A stretch of DNA of 64,000 nucleotides from Dipteris shenzhenensis (GCA_047967505.1 CM106540.1); one strand, 5' to 3'; shown: positions 32,148-42,750, numbered from the stretch's first letter. Notes: generated from the letters alone by a model not told the origin. Program-made: numbers and translations.

Positions 32148-33545
32148 AATCAACAATTTAAAAATCAATACCTTTCTCTCTTCGGTTCTAAGCTAACCAC
32201 TATAAAGCATCTACAAGCCTTTTATGCCTAGGAGTTCTTCTAATACAACCAAGCACATAAAGTTCATTATGAAGTATTCGCCAATTTTTTTCATTGAGCA
32301 TAAATAATAATTACGTATGTATGAAGCATTAGTATATGCCATGGATCTATTGCTTTGATGCACACATATATGATGACGTTTACATCTCATAACTTAGTAG
32401 AATCCCCTACTAAGCACTCGAATGCCACAATATGTACAATCGTGAAGCAAAATTATTGCCAACAAGGTTTGATTACTTCTATGACTGATATTTATAATAC
32501 CTATATTCGTTCAAGGCCTTGAAAAGTGAAACACATTGTTGAATATCCAAATATCCCCGTCTCTACAAAATATCATTCAACATGTCAAAAATCAATACAA
32601 AACGTTCATATAGGCTTCATAATACAGTAAATTGTGAAGTATAATTTGATAAGTAAATTAGGATATGAGGTTAATATAAAACGTATGCCTTTACACGAAT
32701 AAGCATAAGAAAAGGCTCAAATCTTAAAGAAAATCAAAATCAACTACAAATTTTTACACCCCATGCATAGTTGTCTTGAATCTCCATCTAGACCCCAATC
32801 CCAACATCTCACATAAGTTTATCTGTGAGATTGATCAATTTTCCACATAATTGGGGCTCACATATTCCTCCTTGAAGAGTATGTCAAAGGAAAAAGATCA
32901 TGAGATTAGCTACCTGTAAGTGTGATCATATGTAGAATACGGATGTGGTAGGGCATAGTTCCATCTTATTTGTACGATATGGCCCCATTTATATGCCTAG
33001 TCATCTCCTCAGAAAATATACAATTCTACATCAAAATGAATGGTATGCTTAAACACGAAAAGACATCCTAGACTTAATCTGGTTCTTTTAGGACGAAAAC
33101 ATTCTCAAGTTCGAAGCCGCATGTAAGTATGGGAGCAATTGCATTTGTAATAATGCCTCCAGCCTAGAACTTAAGGTGATTGGTGGAATAACCTCAAAAT
33201 TTATTCGTAACCTAATCTGTCAAAATTTGTGGAGTAAGTTCTCTATACTAAGAAACCCGACGAACCAAACTATTAATCTTCTAGATGCTAGTTACAACAT
33301 ATGCATTCATTTACCCCACCAACCTCTTTTTGAAGTTTCAAATGTTCATTCTTTCAAGCTTACATGGCCAAAAAACTAAGGTATCTGAGAAGCCATACGT
33401 TCTTCTAGGATTTTAATTTTGATCTCCAATGTGTGCTTTTTGAATGCTTGCACATCCTTTGTGCAAAAAACAGAATCCTGAGGTGGAGCCAATCATGAGA
33501 ATAAAATCATTGTAAGAGAATAAATCCACGTAAGCTTTCAATTAC
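32148..33545. other. AT-rich stretch without recognised gene
   Basis: No LINE, LTR or RNA feature is recognisable in this AT-rich stretch. On the minus strand, an open segment from 33476 down to a TAG near 33378 follows a CCTCAG that could be a splice acceptor, but its peptide (DSVFCTKDVQAFKKHTLEI) does not match the TPC1 family. The stretch may be intron or flank of the TPC1-like gene. Confidence 0.5.
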
Positions 33546-33623
33546 CTCAATGTCAAGAAGATTAAATGCTGCCTGTAATATCATTTTCCGCTTCAATTTT
33601 CTCTCTTTAATAAGCTTCGCAAG
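33546..33623 (-). CDS. TPC1: TPC1-like two-pore channel, exon after pore helix (partial gene)
   Basis: The minus-strand exon is flanked by TTTTTGGGGCAG (acceptor) and GTAATT (donor) and is exactly 26 codons: LAKLIKERKLKRKM, then ILQAAFNLLDIE. In plant TPC1 the stretch right after the first S6 helix is LAKQ..., then ...KRRMLEKAFGLID, leading into the EF-hands. The match in order and phase with the exon at 33776-33881 is good. Known TPC1 is a vacuolar cation channel gated by voltage and calcium. The following EF-hand exons are not found, so the gene is either spread over long introns or is a fragment. Confidence 0.75.
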
Positions 33624-33775
33624 CTGCCCCAAAAAGAAAAAAAAGATATTTCCATTAGGCGTTGAACAAAATAAATTCAAGTTAAAAATCATGGGCTGCT
33701 AAAAGCTATCCATTTGTTCTTTAGTCTTTATAGCATGACACCTAACTTGAAACAGAGTACAGTGCAATGCCTGAC

Positions 33776-33881
33776 CTGCTCTTTGAAGCTATCATATACC
33801 ACAGCAAGTATGAGGTTCGTGATGAAGTAGACTCCAAACAGAATGTACAAGATAAAGAACAAACATGTAGATCGAGATGCC
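33776..33881 (-). CDS. TPC1: TPC1-like two-pore channel, exon encoding IS6 segment (partial gene)
   Basis: The minus-strand exon (106 bp) runs from ATTCCAG|GG to GAGCAG|GTCAGG. It encodes [16 protein letters not shown] and [19 protein letters not shown], almost identical to plant TPC1 ([16 protein letters not shown]), the S6 helix of the first channel repeat. The next exon on the same strand, 152 bp away, continues the family sequence in phase. This is the only clear host gene piece in the window. I found neither the preceding exon (pore loop ending near NPDVW) nor later ones. Gene name by family likeness only. Confidence 0.82.
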
Positions 33882-34379
33882 CTGGAATATTAATGAGAAA
33901 TAAAGTCATTCATGCCCTTAAGTGTAGGCTCTAGATGAAAATAAAGTTAATATACTGCAACAATGATTACAAAATCCACCCTTATGAAACTCAAACGTTT
34001 TCAAGGCAATATTATGATGTAAGAGAGAAAATTCAATGATTCCTCGAGGATTCCTTACATGGCAAAATTAAACCTTTTATGATGTTGAAAACCTTATCCA
34101 TGAAATCTCTTTATTATTGGAAACTAGAAGATAGATATATCAAAACCTTGCATATGTAAAAAAATTACGTTGTTTTTTATCAAAGGCGCCAAATTCAGGA
34201 CAAGATTAATATAAAAGGATGCATTCATTTTCAGTCGTCTATCATCCCAAAGTTTAGCCTCCCTATCAGTGTCACCTAGCCTAAGTTGATTCCTTTTGTC
34301 TCTCCTTCTCTCCTGTCGCCTCTCCCTTGATAGCAAGGGTCGGTTCTACTGTTTGACTAGGGAAAGGGTTGAGGAGGTG
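33882..34379. other. Likely intron or flank of the TPC1-like gene
   Basis: AT-rich sequence without a recognised domain on either strand. If the channel gene is intact, this is intronic. Confidence 0.4.
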
Positions 34380-34860
34380 ACCAGTTGTTTTGGCTAGAGG
34401 AGCTGAAATGGCAGCATTGTTGACTCCCACTGCCATTCAAATTCCCCTCTCCTTTGAGGACAAACAGCAGGTATAGAAAGCTATTCAAGACATGAAGAAA
34501 AATTGTTGGCCTCACTACGCCACAGGTTCAAAACTGGATCCAAGCAAGCATAGCACTTGAGAGTCACCACATGCAAGAGGTCACCATATATCGGAAAGGG
34601 CTTTTATTCCTCTATATTACATCCCAAACATGGCCTTCTTCATCCCATGGTACCACGGATTCATAATAGATGATATGGATTCGACTCATCACGTGCCAAA
34701 ATTTTGATCATGCCGAGGCTCCTAGGCCTCCCCGAGAGTTATCCATTCTGCAATCTATTGGTGTTTGTTTTGGCACAATATAGGAGAACCCTAAAAAAGC
34801 GTTTCTATACTCTACTTCAGTGTGATTCTTCTCGCGTGGACACCCAAGCCATGACATGTT
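34380..34860 (+). pseudogene. LINE ORF1 N-terminal fragment (D-like)
   Basis: Frames give MAALLTPTAIQIPLSFEDK, then an EVTIYRKGL-like block and MAFFIPWYHGFIIDDMDS, and a segment close to RLLGLPRELS. The pattern of a PWY strand followed by LPGLP-type sequence is that of the DUF4283 region of plant LINE ORF1 and lines up with LINE D around 8580-8790. Several stops are present, and no knuckle or ORF2 follows. Confidence 0.5.
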
Positions 34861-35764
34861 GCTGCTAGTTCGCCTCATCATTGTTAACAGCTTCTCTTGT
34901 TGCCATACATTGTCCATCCACCAACATTCATGAGCACTATCCTTTTGCATGCACTTTGCACTTGCCTGAAAAGCTGGTCTGATACCAAATATAATACTAG
35001 AGAACCATTTCCAAAATGAAATACTTGCCAAAATTTCAGAAATTGCACACTCTACACAAATGGATGTTTGATTGGCCCTCCCATGGGGAAGAGCATCAAT
35101 TATGCATACGTGTTTTTGTTGTGCAGACAATGTGTTTCATGAATCACAAGCAAAGAAAATGAAAATGTGAGTGTCGTGCAACAAGGGAGATGCCTGAATG
35201 CTTGCATGATCGGTTACAAGGTACATGCACTATTCAACCTGAGAGGCACTTGTCCATTTGCTTGGCACCCCTTGGAGAAGAGCTGTTAATTCCTATTACA
35301 ATCCGCCTTTTGCCAAGTTAGGCTAGATAAGTTTCATTGGACCCATATGCACCCTCCTTTAGAACTCCCAATACTCTATGCATTCTTTGATGATTGTAAA
35401 TTGGCCAATACAATATATGTTCACTACATCAGTGGTTCAGTGATCCCATCAAGACCATAAGGTCTCCATCAAAAACCCTAGTAAAGATACAAACATAATA
35501 AAGGTCATCTTCACAATGTCAATCTTTATGTGCTTACAATGCATATAATCTCCAGCAATGGCTATAGCATAACAGTTTACAATTGTTCTATGGTCCATCT
35601 AAGCCCTAGCAAGTATTAAGTGCTGATCATTTTATAACAACTTAGATGAAACTCTCAAGCCCTTCGACTCAGTGCTCCAAGATATTTTTCAAGTCTCTCT
35701 GGAATCGAATCACTAATTATGATAAGTGTGATCATACTTTTCACAAGACACAAAAGCATGTTCA
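34861..35764. other. Unassigned stretch left of the full-length LINE B
   Basis: I recognise no domain. GGTATCAGACC on the minus strand near 34980 loosely resembles a tRNA-Met primer site but has no LTR beside it. Confidence 0.45.
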
Positions 35765-35781
35765 CTGTTTTCAGCCTGTTT
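35765..35781. repeat. Target-site duplication, left copy
   Basis: CTGTTTTCAGCCTGTTT, identical over 17 bp to 42533-42549. It directly abuts the poly(A) (T on plus) of the LINE B1 element. The last bases could be shared with the T run, so the duplication is 15-17 bp. Confidence 0.95.
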
Positions 35782-35889
35782 TTTTTTTTTTTCCATGAAA
35801 AAGACTTCTATTAAGTAAGAACAAAAACCCGCGAGAGCAAGCTCAAAGCGGAATACATCATGAAATCATGAGGATAATAAAAAACCCCC

Positions 35890-38800
35890 TCAGAGTGAGG
35901 TGGAAAGAAACCAAGGCTGAGGCTGAAAGTGCCATCTCAACCCTGTAGTAGATTCAGAGAAGAAAGGAGAATCCTTCCATTCCCTGAAGAAAGAAGCCCT
36001 CCTAGCTGAGGCTGCACGGGAGTCCCCCTGCATACCCGTCCATACGGCCATCAGAGTGTGTACGATGTCTGTCCAGATACTAGCCAATGTGTGCGAGGGA
36101 TGAACCTGAGTACCCTCCATAGCCTCTGTGCATCTGGATCTCCAGATATGCCAGGCTGCTATGCTCGCTATAATCTCCCAAGAAGTATCCACAGAGGCAT
36201 GTACAGCTGTAAAAGGACGGTGTGTAACCACATCCAACGAGCAGAGCTCAACCCGATGATGTCGAACTGAAATGGCCCGGGAGGAGTCAAGTCCCTCATA
36301 GAAAACCTGAGGTCCTGTAAGAGAAAGCCAAGCCACCGAGCCCCAAGTCATAAAGAGTGGGGAATGGGCAAAGTGACTGAAGATCCTGGCTATCCCCATC
36401 CAAATCAATCTCGCCTGTCTGCAATCCCATAAGCAATGCTGAATAGACTCCGAAGCAGAAAGGCAACGAGGGCAAGTAGGGTCGGCTCCGAATCTGGACC
36501 TCCAAAGGTTCACTGCAATCCCTCCATGAATAGAAAGCCAAAAGAAGATAGTGATCTTTCTATTCCTGTGGGATTTCCAGAGCCTCCTCCAGAAGTACCT
36601 CTGCTGATCCGCAGTAATACCAAAAGTCTCCCAATGAGGAACTCTGGAGGGTCTCCAACCTCTACTACTGAGCTGAAATCTCCTGGCATTACTGACCGTG
36701 TAACGAAAGAAGGGGATGGTCTTCTCTCGATGCCCCGCGTCAATCCACTCCCACTCTCCGGGGTCCCACTGTAAATACCTGATGGGAACTCCTCCATAGA
36801 GCCAAAGTCTCCAAGACCCGGTGGAGAGTAACTGGGGGTCAGGGTCTAAGAACCACTCTGAATCTGATCCCTGCATCAAAAGGCCTACGACCCTGATAGG
36901 CTGAAAAGCAGACTCAAGCAAGATATCATCTGTAGATCTGAGCAATCTGCCACCATCCTGGACACTGAAAACCAAAGCATCCTCCTGTGCACCTCGGAAG
37001 GCTAAGACCTGAAGTGGAACCCCGCCTCTCGAGAAAGTACCTGCCCAAGTGGAGGTAGTGAGAGGCATATCATCTGTGTCTATCCAAGCCTCTGGAAGGG
37101 CTGACTCAATCTGCAAGATCCTCCCTGCACTCCCTCTGAGATGTCCTATCAACCCTGGCTTGGTTTCCTCTGGAAGCCTACGGAAGGCTTTCCAAGATCC
37201 CAAAGAAGAAGCAGGTCCCCTCTCCCACCTGGCCCACTGCATGTAGAGTGAGGCACCCAGTGGTCTGCCACGATCATCTAAAATACTGTCGTTCCACATG
37301 ATGGGCTGCCTATCAATCTCTTCCCGGGAGGAAGGAGGAATCCTCCGAAGAGAGCTTCTGAAACTAGCCCAAGCTTTCAGAATGGCAACCATGAGAGGGG
37401 ATGAAGGTGATCTGAGGTGTGCTGAGGTGAAAATCCATCTAACACTGCTCATCCAGTCTCCTCCTGAGGAAGGTGTGCACCTCTGTATGCTGCTGATAAG
37501 AAAGTCCTTCCACGGTTCCTGTCCTGGCATAAGTCCTCGCACCATTATCTTGCAAAGTAAGGCTCTGCACTGTAAATCTGGATCAATAATATTGAGACCC
37601 CCATCCTGTGTAGGGAGGATGAGGGTCTCCCAAGCCACCCTGGCTAAGGCATCTGCTGTGCCATCAAGCCCACTCCAGAGAAAGTTCCTGATCGGTCTTC
37701 TGAGCTGAATGATGCAGTCCCTAGAACGGCACCAACATGAACAAATAAACCAGGCCGTGGCCAAAAGGACCTGGTTGACCACCACAACTCTAGAGGCAAG
37801 ATCCAGCTTGGCTGAGCTCCAAAAGAGAAGCTTCCTTCTGATGCTCTCCAACACGGGAGCAAACTGCTGCGTGGTAGAAATACCCAAGCCGACCTGGCAG
37901 CCCAAATACCTGATAGGCACACCCCTCTGAACCCAAGTGAACCCTATGTCAAGTCCCCAAACTGAAGTGTCCTCATCACTGATCCAAAAGCCATTGGATT
38001 TATGCCAATTTATCTGCGCCCCTACCGCCAAGCAAAATAAATCCAATGCTGTCCTGAAAGAAGTCAATGTCTGTGGAGAGGCATCCAAATAAATCGCTGT
38101 GTCATCAGCCAACTCACTGTCAAGCAGCTCCTCTTCTCTTCTGATAGGAAGTCTCAGCCCAAAGATGTCAGCTTGAGATCTAACATAGATGCTCATAGCT
38201 TCGGCCACGAATAAAAAAAGGAAAGGAGCAAGGGGGCATCCCTGACGGACTGATCTCGAAATCTGAAATCTCTCACCCCTTACCCCACCAATAAGTACCT
38301 GGCTATGGGCTGATCTGTACAAAGAGGAAACACCTCTGATCCAAACATCAGTGAATCCAAAGCGTAGTAGGGTGCCCTCCAAAAAACTCCAATCTACTCT
38401 GTCATAAGCTTTTTCAAAATCCAACAGTAGAATGGCAAGATTCTGGCCACTCTGCACGGCCCACTCTGAAGCTTCCCAGAAAGAAAAAATGTTATCAAAA
38501 ATACTTCTGCCATGCACAAATCCCGTCTGAGTGTCGTGGATAAGATCAGGGAGAAGTGGCTGCAATCGGAGGCTGATAGCCTTGGCCAGAATCTTGTAAC
38601 AAGTTCCCAGAAGTGTGATAGGCCTCCACTGGGACAATAAATTTCTGCTACCTCCTTTTGGGATAAGGTGGATGAGGCCCTCTGTAAGCGATTCAGGCAT
38701 CTCGCCAGAGTCCCAAATGGCCTGCATGGCTGAAGTAATATAGTCTCCAATCATATCCCAAAATGCAATGAAAAAAGACGGAGTGAGGCCATCTAAACCT

Positions 38801-40236
38801 GGGCACTTGCCCTTGTGAAGGGCTGAAAGTGCAGTCCTGAACTCTGTGTTGGTGAAAGGTGCGTCAAGTAGAACATGCAAATCCGGATTCACCAACACTG
38901 GGATACTCTGCCAAATAGCCTGTCTAGCATCCTCTATATCGTGTGTCTCAGGATCAGCAGTAAGGAGGGTGGCATAGAAATCTGAAGCTATGCGTAAGAC
39001 GTCATCTGGCTCTGTCTGTAAAACCCCATGTGAGTCAATAAGCTGAGATACACTCTCTCTACTATGTCTAGGGCCAAGAGTAGAGAAGAAGTGTTTATTG
39101 ACTCTACCACCCATCTGAATCCAGAAGGACTCCCGTGCATGAAAGGCATACTCTGCTCTCTGATCAAGCAATAACTGCAAGTGAGCCCTCGCTGCAGCAA
39201 GGCGCTCCTGAATCCAAGCATCTGAAGGCCGTTTCTGCTCTTCCCTCTGCAAAGCTGCTAACTGCTGGCGAACACCAATCTCACGTCTGAGAATATCTCG
39301 TCTCCTGGTAGAAGCAACTGAGCAGTAAAAGTCACTAATACCAGAGAGGGCAGCGGCTAAATGTGAAGGATGTGGCTGCCCTCCCTGGACATGAGCAAAC
39401 CATACCCGTAGGGCTGCCTCTGTAAGGTCCTCCTCTGTGTAAAAGGCATCTGGGATACTGATGCTGGCTGATCGGCCTCTCAAGTGAGGCTCTGAGATAG
39501 CCAAAACAACAGGGAAATGGTCTGAGGTGGAAACCCCTGCAGCAATGCATACCGATCCCCCTCTGTCAAGTGCCCAGTCATCTACATAAAATCTGTCAAT
39601 GCGTGCATGAATAGGCATCTGTTGCCTCCTGTTCGACCAAGAGAACAGGAGGGACTGTGGCTGAATAAGAAAGGCATCATCACACCAAGTATCTCTGCCA
39701 CAGAAATGGAAAAGGAAGGCATCCCAAGCTGCTCTCTCCAAAGAGTGAAGTCCGCCTTCTCTACCCCCTTTTTTGTCTGAAGGTAACTCGACCATGTTAA
39801 AGTCACCTCCAATCACCCAAGAATCCACAATGGGGGCCCAGGAGAGCAAAGTCTTCCACATAAGGACACGTTCCCCTCTAATGTTGGAGGCATATAGGTT
39901 GAGGAAGCCAACCTTACGCCCTCCAATCAAGAGAATAATCCACTAAGCTCTAGAGGGGATAATGACTCCGTGCCCAACAACTAAGGGGAGAACCGACTGC
40001 GAAACTGAAATAGAAGTGCCTCCCCTAGTGCCCAATGCAGGCGACCAAAAAGTATGTCCTGAGAGCAACTTGCCTGACTTGGCACAATCTCTATAATCCA
40101 GCTTGTGCTCTTGAATAAATAATATATCAATGGGACCACCAGTAACACCTGGATGAAGCTGATCCCGGATCAGCTGTCTGCGGCGGCGATGTGGGACGCC
40201 ACCTAGGCCCTGTATGTTCCAACTGATAATCCTCAT
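35890..40236 (-). CDS. LINE B1 ORF2: endonuclease, reverse transcriptase, zinc region (one TAG)
   Basis: 1,448 codons on the minus strand from MRIISWNIQGLGG. Endonuclease motifs: LFIQEHKL, GGDFNMVE, ARIDRFYVDDW and STSDHFPV. RT motifs: HLIPKGG, RPITLLGTCYKILAK, FVHGRSIFDNI, LLLDFEKAYDRVDW (first Asp), RQGCPLAPFLFLFVAEAMS and ELADDTAIY (catalytic Asp pair, with Leu where most RTs have Tyr or Phe), near residue 710. The C-terminus has ITIFFWLSIHGG and CPRCLSASESIQHCLWDC (C-x2-C...H-x3-C). Codon 98 is TAG (39943-39945), inside the endonuclease; otherwise the frame is open. The enzyme nicks target DNA and primes reverse transcription there. Confidence 0.92.
40233..40236 (-). promoter_or_regulatory. 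ATGA stop/start overlap of ORF1 and ORF2
   Basis: On the minus strand, CGTCGATGAGG holds the ORF1 TGA and the ORF2 ATG in the same four bases. LINE D has the same arrangement at 10237-10240. Such overlaps are known to allow termination-coupled reinitiation. Group A copies instead leave a 45-60 bp gap. Confidence 0.85.
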
Positions 40237-41780
40237 CGACGGGAGGATGTAGAGTGGAACACCTTACCCGACCTAGTGGCGGAAACAAACCCCTCAACAG
40301 GGGAAGACCTCCTGGATGGAGGGAAGGAACCCAGTGGAGGAAAGTCAATAGGGGAAAGAATCCTGGCACCTGAAGAAGAAGCCCTGTCAATAGGAAATCC
40401 AACCACTGGCTCCCCAAAAGTAGCGGGAACAAACTCCTCGTCTGGGAAATCTGAACTCTCTGCCAAGGCTGAAAATGAGTTCCTGTGGAGCAATCCAGAC
40501 ACCGGAGTACGAAGGATCCCTTGTGAGGGAAGAGGATCAACAGTGTAAGCTATCCCCTTCCCCCTGTCCAAGGGAGGGAGTGAGGAAGGCTCTCTACCCG
40601 GTGTCTGCCCAGCCGCGGAAATCTCTCCGTCCTCAAGAGGAACATCTGGCAGTGCTGGATCTAAGGAAGAAGCTGCAACTGGGGAGGAGGTCGAAGCTTC
40701 AGCGTCTCGGACCGTGCAAGGTGAGACAGGAAGGACAGCTCGAGGTGAAGCAGAATCTACTAAGGTACCCTCGTGAACTGAAGGAGGGACCTGCACACGT
40801 ACTGGAACCCACTGTAAAGCGTCACGTGTGCCTGAGGGAGGTGGGGGTCGAGGAGCAGGACCTGTACCACCCCCCTGGTGAGGCCGAGGAATAGGTACTG
40901 GACCTGTACCACCACCTGACTGAGCAGGACCGCCACGTGAAGAATGAGGAGCAGGAGCTGGACCTGTACCACCCCTCTGTCGAGGTCGAGGGGCAAGTGC
41001 CGGGTCTAATCTCCCCCCCTGTCCCCCCTGTCGATGCCCTGAGGCGGTAGCTGTACCAGAGGTCTTCTTAGGCCTTTTCTTCTTTCTGGGACAATCCCTG
41101 GCAAAGTGTCCCGAGGCCCTGCAAATCCTGCACTGGTCCTGCCTGCCTGAAATCTCCACTCTCTGGCGAAAAAAGGAACCATCCGGGCGCTGTATCATGA
41201 CGTGGTCCATCTCGAGGTTAGGATCCTTGCAAAGGACCCTAACTCTAGGAACCCCATCAGCCTTGGTTGCCTCTGCTGCAGTCAATGGCAACCCAGGGAG
41301 GGGTGGGATCTCAGCAACTACGCCAAAATGCTCCCCAATAACAGAAAGAAGTCGATAGTAGACCTGGGGAAGCCCGGGGAACCTGATGAAGAGCGAAAAG
41401 AATTTCTTATCTGCCTCAACTGGGTCGAAACCAAGGTGAAAGGCTTCAAAGAAGATCTTCCTGTGTCCCAGGTGTAAAAGCTCGGCCTTGAGCACAGTGC
41501 TCGCAGCCTCTGGAGTGTCAAAAGCAACCTGGAAGAAACCTCGTCCCAGAAGGCGAACATCTACCAATCGAGGAGCGAGGTCTGGGGGGAGAGCCGCAAG
41601 CATCCAGTCTCTGGCTTGGGATCTGGAAGGGTGAGACCCAAAGATGCGTGCTAACAAAGTGGTAGAGCACTCAATCTCTACATCCTTCCTGAGCTGCTGC
41701 AACTCGTCTTTAGAGAATGTGATAGTTTTCGCGGCCGGTGGAGATGGAGTAGGATTGGCTGACGGGGAATCCATCGCCAA
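40233..41780 (-). CDS. LINE B1 ORF1: RNA-binding, CCHC knuckle protein
   Basis: 515 residues on the minus strand from MAMDSPSAN. Residues about 20-210 form the DUF4283-like region (FSKDELQQLRKD, ARDWMLAALP, LGRGFFQVAF, LFIRFPGLPQVYYRLL, GVPRVRV). The knuckle CRICRASGHFARDC is at about 217-230, followed by a basic KKKRPKK patch and a long Gly/Pro-rich linker with repeated GGGTGPxP units (about 265-315). The tail is acidic and Ser-rich. The start follows the pyrimidine-rich leader directly. The TGA shares ATGA with the ORF2 start, so ORF2 is probably made by stop/restart. The protein should coat the element RNA. Confidence 0.92.
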   Translation of the reverse strand: MAMDSPSANPTPSPPAAKTITFSKDELQQLRKDVEIECSTTLLARIFGSHPSRSQARDWMLAALPPDLAPRLVDVRLLGRGFFQVAFDTPEAASTVLKAELLHLGHRKIFFEAFHLGFDPVEADKKFFSLFIRFPGLPQVYYRLLSVIGEHFGVVAEIPPLPGLPLTAAEATKADGVPRVRVLCKDPNLEMDHVMIQRPDGSFFRQRVEISGRQDQCRICRASGHFARDCPRKKKRPKKTSGTATASGHRQGGQGGRLDPALAPRPRQRGGTGPAPAPHSSRGGPAQSGGGTGPVPIPRPHQGGGTGPAPRPPPPSGTRDALQWVPVRVQVPPSVHEGTLVDSASPRAVLPVSPCTVRDAEASTSSPVAASSLDPALPDVPLEDGEISAAGQTPGREPSSLPPLDRGKGIAYTVDPLPSQGILRTPVSGLLHRNSFSALAESSDFPDEEFVPATFGEPVVGFPIDRASSSGARILSPIDFPPLGSFPPSRRSSPVEGFVSATRSGKVFHSTSSRR

Positions 41781-42532
41781 TCAAGGTGAGGAGGCCGACT
41801 CGAACAGGAAAAAAGGCTCCTTCCGTTCCAAAAAACTGCGAGGGGCAAGGGGCAAGGGAGGGGAAAGGAGGCTAGGAGGAAGCAGGGGGGAAGGGGAGGG
41901 AAGGAGGAGAGGGGCTAAGGCTGAGAGGGGAGAGGGGCAAGGAGGGAGGGAAAGGGAGAGGAGAAGAAAGGGAGGAGTGAGAGGAGGAGAGGGGGCGGGA
42001 GAGCAAGCAGGGAGGGGGCGGGACAGCAGGGGAGGGGGCGGGACAGCAGGAGAGGGGGCGGGACAGCAGGGAGAGGGAGCGGAGCAGCAGGGGAGGGGGC
42101 GGGACAGCAGGAGAGGGGGCGGGACAGCAGGGAGAGGGAGCGGAGCAGCAGGGGGGAAGGGGCGGAGGCAGGGGGAGAGGGGGAGCAGCAGGGAGAGGGG
42201 GCGGAGCAAGGAGGGAGGGGATGGAGCAGCAGGGAGAGGGGGCGGGACAGCAGGGGGCAGAGGGGAGCAGCAGGGGGGAGGGGCGGAGGCAGGGAGAGGG
42301 AGCGGAGCAGCAGGGGGGAGGGGACGGAGGCAGGGAGAGGGGGCGGGACAGCAAGGGGGAGGGGGCGGAAGCAGGGAACAGAGGGAGGGAGTGAGGGACA
42401 GGCAGGGGGAGGGGGCGGAGCAGCAGGGGGGGAGGGGGGGAAGCAGCAGGGAGGGGCTAGGGACAGGCTGAGGGGGGAGAGAGACGGGCTGAGGGAGGGG
42501 GAGCAGCAGGGGAACGGGGAGGAGCAGCAGCT
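41781..42532 (-). promoter_or_regulatory. Pyrimidine-rich 5' UTR of LINE B1
   Basis: 752 bp of almost pure C/T on the sense (minus) strand, made of imperfect 20-22 bp units such as GTCCCGCCCCCTCTCCTGCT. Around 42010-42150 a block of about 64 bp is repeated. Its outer edge is fixed by the target-site duplication at 42533, so it belongs to the element. It is expected to contain the internal promoter; no TATA box is seen. Confidence 0.85.
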
Positions 42533-42549
42533 CTGTTTTCAGCCTGTTT
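42533..42549. repeat. Target-site duplication, right copy
   Basis: Identical to 35765-35781 (17 bp). It marks the exact 5' end of LINE B1. Confidence 0.95.
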
Positions 42550-42633
42550 GGAATGGCATACACCATAAAATCTCTTCTCTCTCTTGATCCCTTTCTTCCT
42601 ACCTGGTTTTCCCTCAGATGATCAAATTCATCC

Positions 42634-42750
42634 CTTTTTTTCAAGAAAAGGACTTCTATTAAGTATGAAAGACTCTCCTTGAGAAAACTTAGAGGGGGGA
42701 AAACATCATGCTGTTGATACGCTAAAATCCGTAAAAAGTTTTTGAACACT
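42634..42750 (-). mobile_element. Short 3' tail of a B-type LINE
   Basis: The minus strand reads CATACTTAATAGAAGTCC, then TTTTCTTG and seven A (T run at 42634-42640). This is the group B 3' signature. Only about 110 bp were copied; no coding part is visible. Confidence 0.65.

Larger units (their letters stand above)
35782..42532 (-). mobile_element. Full-length, nearly intact LINE group B element B1
   Basis: It is 6.75 kb, bounded by a 17-bp target-site duplication. On the minus strand it has a pyrimidine-rich 5' UTR (42532-41781), ORF1 (41780-40233), ORF2 (40236-35890), a short 3' UTR with TTGAGCTTGCTCTCG and TTAATAGAAGTCTTTT, and about 14 A. ORF1 and ORF2 overlap as ATGA. The only disabling change seen is one TAG in ORF2. 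Intact ends, the perfect duplication and open frames mark it as a recent insertion. It serves here as the reference for the broken B copies. Confidence 0.95.

Noticed and set aside
33370-33476. Possible terminal exon (DSVFCTKDVQAFKKH... then TAG) after the TPC1 exons
   Set aside because: Splice acceptor and phase are possible, but the peptide does not resemble the EF-hand region expected next, so it was not called.
34972-34990. GGTATCAGACC on the minus strand as a primer-binding site
   Set aside because: Mismatch to the initiator tRNA-Met end and no LTR-like TG...CA segment or gag beside it.
41644-42749. Open frames of 275 and 322 codons on opposite strands
   Set aside because: Same reason: the pyrimidine-rich 5' UTR of LINE B1, with no domain.
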